The notes under the pieces are model-generated. The model saw only the letters and a program-made list of their open reading frames with translations. It had not been told where the DNA came from and did no database searches. Position numbers and translations under genes: made by a program. Of a stretch of 14,466 nucleotides of DNA, positions 1 through 6,054 are shown one piece after another. The stretch's first letter is position 1. The number at the start of each line of letters is the position of its first letter. Source of the stretch: Nitrososphaerota archaeon (lineage in GTDB: Archaea; Thermoproteota; Nitrososphaeria; Nitrososphaerales; JAGGXQ01); NCBI GenBank assembly GCA_021162925.1, contig JAGGXQ010000151.1:1-14466 (forward strand), read 5' to 3'.

Positions 1-1235
1 GGCTTACCAGCTTCACCGAGAAGAGGTTGGGCTACTACGGGATAACCCTGTCCGTGTTCGAGGACATACTGGCCGTATTCCTCCTCTCGATAGGCATGTT
101 CACCCTCCAACCCCAGCTAGGAGAAGGCGAAATCAGCATAGAGTTCGCAACCATACTTGCCCTGATACCCCTGCTCTACATGCTCAGCGGCCCTTTCAAC
201 AGGCTCATAGGGAGGATAGAGGACAGGGATTCCAAGATACTCCTCTCGATCCTTTACTTGGCGATCCTGATAGCCCTATCGAGCACCCTTAGCCTGCCAG
301 AGGCCGTGATCGTCTTCATAGGTGCGGTCATGCTTTCTTGGAGGGGGTTCGACGAAGAGGCCTTTAAGGCGATAGAGAGCTACTTCTCCCTCGCCCTGCT
401 CGGATTCGTGGCGACGCTGCCTTACCTCGTTCCAAAGGGGACAGTCGGCATGTCGCCCTACGGCCTCATCGAAATAATGGCGGGGGGTCTCGCCTTTTCG
501 CTCATCGCCTTCTTCTTCAGGAGCCTGTTCGTCTTCCTTTCTTCGATCTTCAGCGGGATAAAGCCCAGGGATGCGATACCGCTCTCCCTATCCCTGGGAA
601 ACACAGGGGAGTTCGGCCTGATAGTCATAGCCTACCTTATAACGGCGACCAGCCTCATACCGGCCAAGTACGCGTACATGGCGATGTTCGCCTACGCGTT
701 CAACCTCACCCTAGTATCCGTGATAGTCAGGAAGATGAAGGGCATAATGAGCTTGGTGGAAAGGAGGGCCGCCATACTGATCAACCCGCTCCTGATCCTC
801 AGCAAAGGCGGGGACGAGTTCGTTAGGATGCTTTCAAGGGACGTGGAGATGAAGAGGATGATGGTAGAGCTCGCAACGGTCGTGATGGTCGGGTACGCGG
901 CGATGAGCGCCTACAAGGTGGCTTCGGTGGAGTGGGCGAAGTACCTGCTGGGCATCATAGTCGTAGCGGCATCCATAACCTCGCTACAGAAGCTCTTCAG
1001 GCAGTTCGGTGGGATAGTTAAGGCCGACAGGGCGACCACCTTCTTCTTCGCGCTCATGAGGTTCATAGCCCTCTACGTAATAGTGGCCCCTCTGATGGGC
1101 TTCATGTCGGAGCTGGCTACGAAGGGGGAGCTTTATCCACTCGCCTCGCCGATCAGCCTCTTCCTGGTCCTAGCGGTGACCTATGGGCTATCCCAGCTCA
1201 CCGCCGAACTCGTGAAGAGGATGGTGAGCGGCTAG
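1..1235 (+). CDS. CPA2/Kef-type cation:proton antiporter, 5'-truncated by window edge
   Basis: This is the C-terminal part of a monovalent cation:proton antiporter of the CPA2 (Kef/NapA-like) superfamily, an integral membrane protein that exchanges Na+ or K+ for H+. The frame is open from base 3, so the TTG at 27 is probably not the true start. Two family blocks are visible. A segment reading EKRLGYYGITLSVFEDILAV aligns by eye with the Kef stretch around 'FQDIAAIPL', with its conserved Asp. Later, SLGNTGEFGLIVIAYL corresponds to the Kef 'LSQGGEFAFVL' helix. About eight membrane helices precede residue 235 (counting from the TTG). After that the protein does not continue into a cytosolic nucleotide-binding RCK/TrkA-N domain. 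It has about four more hydrophobic segments near 279-298, 303-320, 338-360 and 372-396. Ion specificity cannot be read from the sequence. Family assignment is fairly sure; the role of the extra helices is unknown. Confidence 0.8.
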   Translation, partial: LTSFTEKRLGYYGITLSVFEDILAVFLLSIGMFTLQPQLGEGEISIEFATILALIPLLYMLSGPFNRLIGRIEDRDSKILLSILYLAILIALSSTLSLPEAVIVFIGAVMLSWRGFDEEAFKAIESYFSLALLGFVATLPYLVPKGTVGMSPYGLIEIMAGGLAFSLIAFFFRSLFVFLSSIFSGIKPRDAIPLSLSLGNTGEFGLIVIAYLITATSLIPAKYAYMAMFAYAFNLTLVSVIVRKMKGIMSLVERRAAILINPLLILSKGGDEFVRMLSRDVEMKRMMVELATVVMVGYAAMSAYKVASVEWAKYLLGIIVVAASITSLQKLFRQFGGIVKADRATTFFFALMRFIALYVIVAPLMGFMSELATKGELYPLASPISLFLVLAVTYGLSQLTAELVKRMVSG

Positions 1236-1240
1236 GACCA

Positions 1241-1250
1241 AAAGTTTAAG
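1241..1250 (+). promoter_or_regulatory. Putative TATA box of the Asp-box protein gene
   Basis: AAAGTTTAAG lies in the 33-bp gap after the antiporter stop, centred about 23 bp before the TTG at 1269. In archaea transcription starts roughly 22-27 bp downstream of the TATA centre, so the transcript would be nearly leaderless. A purine-rich GAGGAAGGA at 1255-1263 could alternatively act as a ribosome binding site if the genes are co-transcribed. This is inferred from spacing and composition only. Confidence 0.45.
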
Positions 1251-1268
1251 AACCGAGGAAGGACCACG

Positions 1269-3353
1269 TTGCCGTTGATCAAGCACTGGTTGCTGATCTC
1301 GCTCCTCATCCTCCTGGCCATGCCGCCCGGACAGGGCGAAGGTGAGAGCGCCATACCGCTGCAGCCTAGGCCCCTCTCGAGGATGCTTTCGGGAGGGATA
1401 TGGGCCAAGGAGCAGGGCGTAATATCGCCAAGCGTCCAGCTCTACAGCGGGGGGTTGAAGCCTCCTCGCAGAATGGCTGGAAACTTCAGCAGGAGCGTAG
1501 TCGTCAGCAGGGACCTAGGCAGGAACCCGTACCAGAATTACGTTTCCTTGGCCGTAAACCCGAAGGACGGTTCCAACCTGATACTCGTGACCTTGGACTA
1601 CCAGTACTTCTTGGCGGAGGCTTACGTGAGCAGGGACGGGGGCTTCAGGTGGGAAGGGCCGAAGGTCTTGAAGATCATGAGGGAGGATTACTTCGGTAGC
1701 GATCCGACGGTCGCCTTCTCGAGGGACGGGAGCGCCTACGCTTGCTACATGAGCATAGGGTACATGAGCTTCTTGGTCCAGGGGAACCTGTACGAGGCCA
1801 TGGTCTCGAGCATAGTCGTGTCCAGATCCGATGATGGAGGGGAGAGCTGGTCCTCGCCTTACGTAGCATCCAGCGGGGACGTCGTGGTGCTTGAAGATAG
1901 GGTCATAGTAAAGTTCCTGGACAAGCCTTGGCTCACCGTTGGGCCCGATCCCGAAGACCCGGAGAAGGACGTGCTTTACGTGACCTACACGGAGTTCCTT
2001 TACGAGTACCCGATCTCCAGCGAATATCCGTACCTCAGGACCCCGACCATAAAGACTACCATAAAGCTCGTCTCCTCTAGGGATGGGGGGAGGAATTGGT
2101 CGGAGCCCGTGAGCGTGAGCCCCACCTACCTTTACATCTACGGCCTCTCCAAGAGGATAGTCCAGGGCTCGATGCCCGCGGTGGCTCCAGATGGGAAGCT
2201 TTACGTCGGGTACTACGATTCCCTGGCCGACGGCCCTTGGGAGGGAAAGTTCGCCCCCACGGTTGCGTGGTCCACGGATGGGGGGAGGAGCTTCTCGAAG
2301 CCCGTGAAGGTGGCGGAGATGGGCGAAATGGATTACTGGCTCAGGCCCACCATGTTCAGGGCATGGACCTCGATGATGGCCTACCTCGCCGTGGGGCCCA
2401 ATGGTTACGTTTACTACGTCTTCGCGGCCAAGGGGGAGGGGCCCGATCCCGCGGACATATACTTCTGCAGGTCGACGGATGGCAAGGATTGGTCAAAGCC
2501 CAAGAGGCTCAACGACGACGAAACCGAAAGGGGGCAGTTCTTCCCCTTCGTCGTCGTGGATAAGGATGGCGTCGTGCACGTGGCCTGGGGGGATATGAGG
2601 GACGATCCATCCGACACCAGCTACAACATCTACTACACCAGGTCGGAGGACTGCGGGGATACCTTCTCGCCGAACATGAGGGTATCCGACCATCCATCGA
2701 ACCCGATGCAGGGGATACCGGAGTTCATAGGAGATTACTTCGGGATGGCGGTCGGGGAAGACGTATACATAGCTTGGGTGGACTGCAGGTACGGGCCGAA
2801 CGGAAGGGCCAACGAGGACGTGGTCCTGGCGAGGGGGGAGGAGTTCCCTGAGCCTAGGATCGAGGTGAGCCCGAAGGAGGGGCCTTCTGGTAGCACGGTG
2901 ACCGTTACGGGTTACGGCTTCTCCTACGATCGCGAGGTCTACTTATCCGTGGACGGGGTCCAGGTCTCCACGGCGATCGTCGATCTCAACGGTACCTTCA
3001 AGGTAGGGATCAGGCTCCCGTTCCTGGCCGAGGGGAGGCACGTGATCTCGGCCGAAGACGAAACGGGGAACCTGGCCAAAGCCGATTTCTACGCCACCAG
3101 GAACCTCAGCCCCATAGGGGAGGAGCTCGTGAGGATAGAGGGCGAGCTTAACGAAACGAAGAGCATGCTCGAGAGCGTGCTCGACCTCAACCAATCGTAC
3201 GGATCGGTTCAGGCCCTTCTGAACGAGACGGTAGAAAGGATCGATCGAATGGAGGGAGGCTTGAACTCGCTCTACTACGGAATCGTGGGGATCGGGGTGT
3301 TGAGCGTTGCGGCGATCACGCTTTCCCTAATATCCTTAAGGAAGAGGAGATGA
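1269..3353 (+). CDS. Secreted, C-terminally anchored Asp-box (BNR/sialidase-fold) protein
   Basis: This is a predicted cell-surface protein of 694 residues. The N-terminus has a signal-type hydrophobic stretch (about residues 5-20). Residues 75-525 carry six Asp-box motifs (S-x-D-x-G-x-x-W/F): near 121 (SRDGGFRW), 187 (SDDGGESW), 270 (SRDGGRNW), 336 (STDGGRSF), 402 (STDGKDW) and 459 (SEDCGDTF), the hallmark of a six-bladed sialidase-type beta-propeller. Residues 529-608 look like an Ig/IPT-TIG-like beta domain (SPKEGPSGSTVTVTGYGF). Residues 617-665 look like a short coiled coil, followed by a membrane helix at 668-690 and a basic tail (RKRR). The propeller would therefore be displayed outside the cell on a stalk. 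Several N-x-S/T sequons suggest N-glycosylation. I do not see the FRIP/YRIP motif of true sialidases, so sialidase activity is unsupported; a glycan-binding or other hydrolase role is as likely. The start is TTG at 1269, with an in-frame TTG at 1275 as alternative. Confidence 0.8.
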   Translation: MPLIKHWLLISLLILLAMPPGQGEGESAIPLQPRPLSRMLSGGIWAKEQGVISPSVQLYSGGLKPPRRMAGNFSRSVVVSRDLGRNPYQNYVSLAVNPKDGSNLILVTLDYQYFLAEAYVSRDGGFRWEGPKVLKIMREDYFGSDPTVAFSRDGSAYACYMSIGYMSFLVQGNLYEAMVSSIVVSRSDDGGESWSSPYVASSGDVVVLEDRVIVKFLDKPWLTVGPDPEDPEKDVLYVTYTEFLYEYPISSEYPYLRTPTIKTTIKLVSSRDGGRNWSEPVSVSPTYLYIYGLSKRIVQGSMPAVAPDGKLYVGYYDSLADGPWEGKFAPTVAWSTDGGRSFSKPVKVAEMGEMDYWLRPTMFRAWTSMMAYLAVGPNGYVYYVFAAKGEGPDPADIYFCRSTDGKDWSKPKRLNDDETERGQFFPFVVVDKDGVVHVAWGDMRDDPSDTSYNIYYTRSEDCGDTFSPNMRVSDHPSNPMQGIPEFIGDYFGMAVGEDVYIAWVDCRYGPNGRANEDVVLARGEEFPEPRIEVSPKEGPSGSTVTVTGYGFSYDREVYLSVDGVQVSTAIVDLNGTFKVGIRLPFLAEGRHVISAEDETGNLAKADFYATRNLSPIGEELVRIEGELNETKSMLESVLDLNQSYGSVQALLNETVERIDRMEGGLNSLYYGIVGIGVLSVAAITLSLISLRKRR

Positions 3354-4122
3354 CGTTCTTCGATATGCACTTGAGCGAAGGCTCGCTCCAGATCACGAGC
3401 CTCCCGGCGTGGCCCCCTGGGGCCAGGTGAACCACGCTCAGGTCCTTGGCGAGGACCACGTCGACCCCTGGGAGGTTCTTGGCGGCCTTCCCTATCCCCT
3501 TATCCTCTTTGACCACCAGCAGGATGCTCTTCGGCTCCTTCTTTACCCTCCCCCTCATCCTGGGCTTCCCGCTCCTCCTCTTCGTCCCTTCCTTGGCCCT
3601 CTCAAGCTCTTTTTCAAGGCCCAGGCGCTTGAGCACCTCTATCAGGTCCTTGGTCCTTTTAACCTCCTCCAGCTCCTTCGACACGATCAGGGGTATCTGG
3701 ACGTCCTCTACCCTATGCCCCCTCTTCAGGACCAGCTCCTTGGACGCGCTGGCGGCTATGGCCGAGGCGGTTGCGAGCCACCTCTCCTTCTTGTTGACCC
3801 TCTTGTATATGACCTTCTCGGCCTTCGGGGGATGGGCGGCCCTGCCCTTCACGACCCCCGCCACTCCAGCGGCCATCCCAGCCCTGGGGTGCCTCTCCCC
3901 CTTTACCCTGGCTATCCTAGATACGCCGTGCCCTACGCCCCAGGACCTAGCGCTCGTCCTCTCCCCGGCCAGGGGATCGGTCCCCTTCGGCTGTAGGGAA
4001 TGGGTGAACATCGCCCAGAAGACACGGTTTATGAGATCGGGCCTGAACGGCGTTTCGAATACCTTCGGTAGCCTAATGTTCTTCTTCACTTCGCCATCCA
4101 GCCCGAATACGGGAGCCTTCAT
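3316..4122 (-). CDS. rpl4: Large ribosomal subunit protein uL4 (archaeal L4)
   Basis: This is ribosomal protein L4 of the archaeal/eukaryotic type, 268 residues, which binds 23S rRNA and lines the peptide exit tunnel. The N-terminus MKAPVFGLDGEV, the block around SARSWGVGHGVSRIARVKG, GRAAHPPKAEKV, NKKERWLATASAIAASA and the C-terminal LAPGGHAGRLVIWSEPSLK are recognisable family signatures. The ATG at 4122 is 10 bp after the S30e stop, with GGTAAGG directly before it, so the two are probably co-transcribed. The gene runs 38 bp into the 3' end of the convergent Asp-box protein gene. The residues after SLK form a roughly 17-residue tail, which I believe is longer than usual for archaeal L4. It is also notable that no L3, L23 or L2 gene lies alongside. 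Confidence 0.95.
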   Translation of the reverse strand: MKAPVFGLDGEVKKNIRLPKVFETPFRPDLINRVFWAMFTHSLQPKGTDPLAGERTSARSWGVGHGVSRIARVKGERHPRAGMAAGVAGVVKGRAAHPPKAEKVIYKRVNKKERWLATASAIAASASKELVLKRGHRVEDVQIPLIVSKELEEVKRTKDLIEVLKRLGLEKELERAKEGTKRRSGKPRMRGRVKKEPKSILLVVKEDKGIGKAAKNLPGVDVVLAKDLSVVHLAPGGHAGRLVIWSEPSLKCISKNVISSSLRILGKA

Positions 4123-4132
4123 CCTTACCAGC

Positions 4133-4297
4133 TTAAGATATCCAGTTCTGCCCCGCCTTCCTCTTCAGTATATACCTCTTGTAGTAGGTGAGCCTGGCCC
4201 TTACCTTCGGCACCTTGGACCTCCTAGGCCTGCCGGGTATCTTAGGGGTCTGGCTCCTCACCTTGCCAGCCTTCGTGAGCGAACCGTGGGTCGGCAT
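4133..4297 (-). CDS. rps30e: Small ribosomal subunit protein eS30 (S30e)
   Basis: This is a 54-codon gene found by reading the minus strand between pyrK and L4. It runs from ATG at 4297-4295 to TAA at 4135-4133. The product is very basic and begins MPTHGSLTKAG, followed by KVRSQTPKIPGRPRR and a Lys/Arg/Tyr-rich second half ending GQNWIS. The block HGSLTKAGKVRSQTPK is the S30e signature. In eukaryotes this protein is the ribosomal moiety of FAU; in archaea it is a small-subunit protein of crenarchaeal-type (TACK) lineages. The reading frame is uninterrupted and the size is normal for the family. The gene has its own TATA box about 28 bp upstream and sits 10 bp before L4, suggesting an S30e-L4 transcription unit. 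Confidence 0.93.
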   Translation of the reverse strand: MPTHGSLTKAGKVRSQTPKIPGRPRRSKVPKVRARLTYYKRYILKRKAGQNWIS

Positions 4298-4315
4298 ACC
4301 ACCGGCTTGGGTGGT
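4298..4315. repeat. Small inverted repeat abutting the S30e start codon
   Basis: ACCACC at 4298-4303 and GGTGGT at 4310-4315 form a perfect 6-bp inverted repeat with a 6-nt spacer, directly upstream of the S30e ATG. On the minus strand GGTGGT touches the ATG. If transcription starts far enough upstream this could form a hairpin hiding a weak ribosome binding site; if the transcript is leaderless, as the TATA position suggests, it would only be a DNA element. It may also be chance. Confidence 0.35.
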
Positions 4316-4319
4316 GGCG

Positions 4320-4330
4320 ATTTATACTTT
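4320..4330 (-). promoter_or_regulatory. Putative TATA box of the S30e-L4 unit
   Basis: On the minus strand the sequence reads AAAGTATAAAT, centred about 28 bp before the S30e ATG (4297) and just after the pyrK stop (4334). This predicts transcription starting within a few bases of the ATG, so a leaderless S30e message with L4 as second gene. It also suggests the ribosomal genes can be expressed independently of the upstream pyrDK genes. Confidence 0.55.
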
Positions 4331-4333
4331 TCG

Positions 4334-5119
4334 TCAGATCGGGATCCTCCTCCCACACCTATCCCTGGAGTAGGAGCCGAACTCCCCCTCGACAGCTTCT
4401 AGCATCCCCTTGTCGAAGACCGGGCCGTCCTTGCAGACCAGGAAGGGCCCTATCGCACAGCTACCGCAGATCCCGAATCCGCATCTCATGAACCTCTCCA
4501 GGCTCGCCTGGATCTCCAGGCCCTTCTCCTTGGCAAGCTCGTAGAGCTTCCTCATCATGGCTTCCGGGCCGCACGTGTACACTACTTCGAAGCCGTCCAT
4601 TAGCCTGCCGGCAACGTCGCTCGCCAACCCCTTCTCGCCGAAGCTGCCGTCCTCCGTAACGAATACCACCTTATCGCCAAGGAGCCTCCTCGCCCTGTCG
4701 AAGAACGGTATCCCCTCCCTGCTCTTCGCCCCAGCCACGAGCGTAGGCCTGCCGAATTCCATCAGCCTCTCCGCAAGGGGGAGGAGGGGGGCCAAGCCGA
4801 CGCCTCCTCCAACGAGCAGGGCCTTCTTTCTAACGGGCCTGAACCCCTTTCCGTATGGCCCCCTGACCCCTATCAAGCTCCCGACCCCTCTGTCGTAAAG
4901 CGCGGAGCTCCCCTTACCGACCCTCTTGACGGTTACGCCCGCGAGCCTACCTCTCATGTAAGAGATGCTCATGGGCATCTCCTTAACCCCAGGGACCCAG
5001 ACCATGGCGAACTGGCCGGGCTCCGCCTTCGAAAGGAGCTCGTCCTCGAAGATGAGGGTCCTTGTATCCTTCGCTTCATCAACGACCTTGACTACCCTGA
5101 CCGCCCTGGGCCTATTCAT
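4334..5119 (-). CDS. pyrK: Dihydroorotate dehydrogenase class 1B, electron transfer subunit PyrK
   Basis: This is the iron-sulfur flavoprotein subunit of class 1B dihydroorotate dehydrogenase. It passes electrons from the catalytic subunit PyrD to NAD+ in de novo pyrimidine synthesis. It has a ferredoxin-reductase-type FAD domain (GQFAMVWVPG, PMSISY, GPYGKGF), a nucleotide-binding block (LLVGGGVGLAPLLPLAERL; YTCGPEAMMRKL) and the C-terminal [2Fe-2S] cysteines in CGFGICGSCAIGPFLVCKDG. The preferred start is the ATG at 5119, inside ATGAATAG overlapping the pyrD stop by 8 nt, giving about 261 residues and beginning MNRPRAVRVVKVV as the family does. A TTG at 5143 would add eight residues without homology appeal. 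It follows pyrD in the same transcript, consistent with a heterotetrameric PyrDK enzyme. Confidence 0.93.
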   Translation of the reverse strand: MNRPRAVRVVKVVDEAKDTRTLIFEDELLSKAEPGQFAMVWVPGVKEMPMSISYMRGRLAGVTVKRVGKGSSALYDRGVGSLIGVRGPYGKGFRPVRKKALLVGGGVGLAPLLPLAERLMEFGRPTLVAGAKSREGIPFFDRARRLLGDKVVFVTEDGSFGEKGLASDVAGRLMDGFEVVYTCGPEAMMRKLYELAKEKGLEIQASLERFMRCGFGICGSCAIGPFLVCKDGPVFDKGMLEAVEGEFGSYSRDRCGRRIPI

Positions 5120-6002
5120 GGGCAAGGCCGACGAGCTCCTCAACCCTCTCGAACCCCTTCCGCCTCATGTATTCCTCTAGCCCACTTAAAAGCTCCTTGA
5201 ATATACCCAGCCCCCTATAGGCTATCCCCGTCCCTATTTCGACGGCCCTAGCGCCGGCCAGAATATACTCGACCATGTCCTCCCACTTGACGACCCCTCC
5301 CGATGCTATTATCGGGATCTCCACCTTCTCATACACCTCGTACACCAAGGCGAGGACCATGGGCCTTATGGCCGGGCCCGAAAGACCCCCGAATCCGTTC
5401 GACAGGATGGGCTTCATGCTCTCCACGTCTATCGCCATCCCCCTGAAGGTGTTCGCAAGCACAACGGCATCAGCCCCCGCCCTTTTGCAGGATTCAGCCA
5501 CCTCGACGACCCCGACCGTGGGCGAGAGCTTCACGAATATCGGCTTCCCCGTCTCCCTTTTGCACTCCCTAACTATTTCATAGACCGCATCGGGATCGGA
5601 TCCCACCTCAAGGCCCACGCCCTTCACGTGAGGGCATGAGAGGTTCAGCTCGAACCCTAGCACTTTGAACCCTTCGAGCCTTCTGACGAGCTCTCGAAAC
5701 CCCTCCGCGCTCCTAGAGTAAAGGCTGACGAAGAGCGGTATATCGACCTTGGCCAGCTCTTCCGAGAAGGAATCCACCCCCGGATTCGCCAGCCCTATGG
5801 CGTTAAGGTATCCGCAATCGACCTCGACCACGGTGGGGTTCTCATACCCCGGGTTCGGCTCCAGCCCTACCGACTTGCTCACGACCGCTCCGGCCCCGGA
5901 TTCGTAGACCCTTTTCAGGGTCTCCAAGCTCACCCCTAGTATCCCCGAAGCCAGGATGGTAGGGTTCCTCAGCCTCACCCCCAGATCGACCGATAGATCC
6001 AA
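5112..6002 (-). CDS. pyrD: Dihydroorotate dehydrogenase class 1B, catalytic subunit PyrD
   Basis: This is the FMN-dependent catalytic subunit that oxidises dihydroorotate to orotate in pyrimidine synthesis. Family signatures are NPTILASGILG near the N-terminus, GYLNAIGLANPGV, the catalytic loop ELNLSCPHVKG with its class 1 cysteine, PIFVKLSPTVG, ADAVVLANTF, and the FMN phosphate-binding part SGPAIRP, IPIIASGGV and GARAVEIGTG. The frame stays open to 6104, but those extra 34 residues have no family resemblance and would run into nop5. I place the start at TTG 6002 (MDLSVDLGVRLRNPT), giving 296 residues, normal for class 1B, and lying about 26 bp from a TATA box. pyrK follows with an 8-nt overlap, so both subunits come from one transcript. 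Confidence 0.93.
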   Translation of the reverse strand: MDLSVDLGVRLRNPTILASGILGVSLETLKRVYESGAGAVVSKSVGLEPNPGYENPTVVEVDCGYLNAIGLANPGVDSFSEELAKVDIPLFVSLYSRSAEGFRELVRRLEGFKVLGFELNLSCPHVKGVGLEVGSDPDAVYEIVRECKRETGKPIFVKLSPTVGVVEVAESCKRAGADAVVLANTFRGMAIDVESMKPILSNGFGGLSGPAIRPMVLALVYEVYEKVEIPIIASGGVVKWEDMVEYILAGARAVEIGTGIAYRGLGIFKELLSGLEEYMRRKGFERVEELVGLAHE

Positions 6003-6023
6003 CCCGCAGGATCTTCGGCACCG

Positions 6024-6033
6024 TTTTATATAA
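6024..6033. promoter_or_regulatory. Shared TATA element between divergent pyrD and nop5
   Basis: TTTTATATAA lies in the 52-bp gap between pyrD (TTG at 6002) and nop5 (ATG at 6055). Its centre (6028.5) is exactly midway between the two start codons, about 26 bp from each. The sequence reads as a TATA box on both strands, so each transcript would start at or within a few bases of its initiation codon. No strong BRE-like purine element is evident on either side. The interpretation as a bidirectional promoter is inferred from symmetry and known archaeal TATA-to-start spacing. Confidence 0.6.
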
Positions 6034-6054
6034 CCCTGAACCAAAAAGGGTTGG

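Noticed and set aside
2096..2563. Plus-strand frame of 155 codons inside the Asp-box gene
   Set aside because: Arg/Gly-rich out-of-frame shadow; the main frame carries repeated Asp-box motifs across the same bases.
3446..4402. Long plus-strand frame of 318 codons opposite L4, S30e and the pyrK end
   Set aside because: It is antisense to three well-recognised genes, has a Leu/Pro/Ser-rich composition typical of reverse frames in GC-rich DNA, and matches no family I know.
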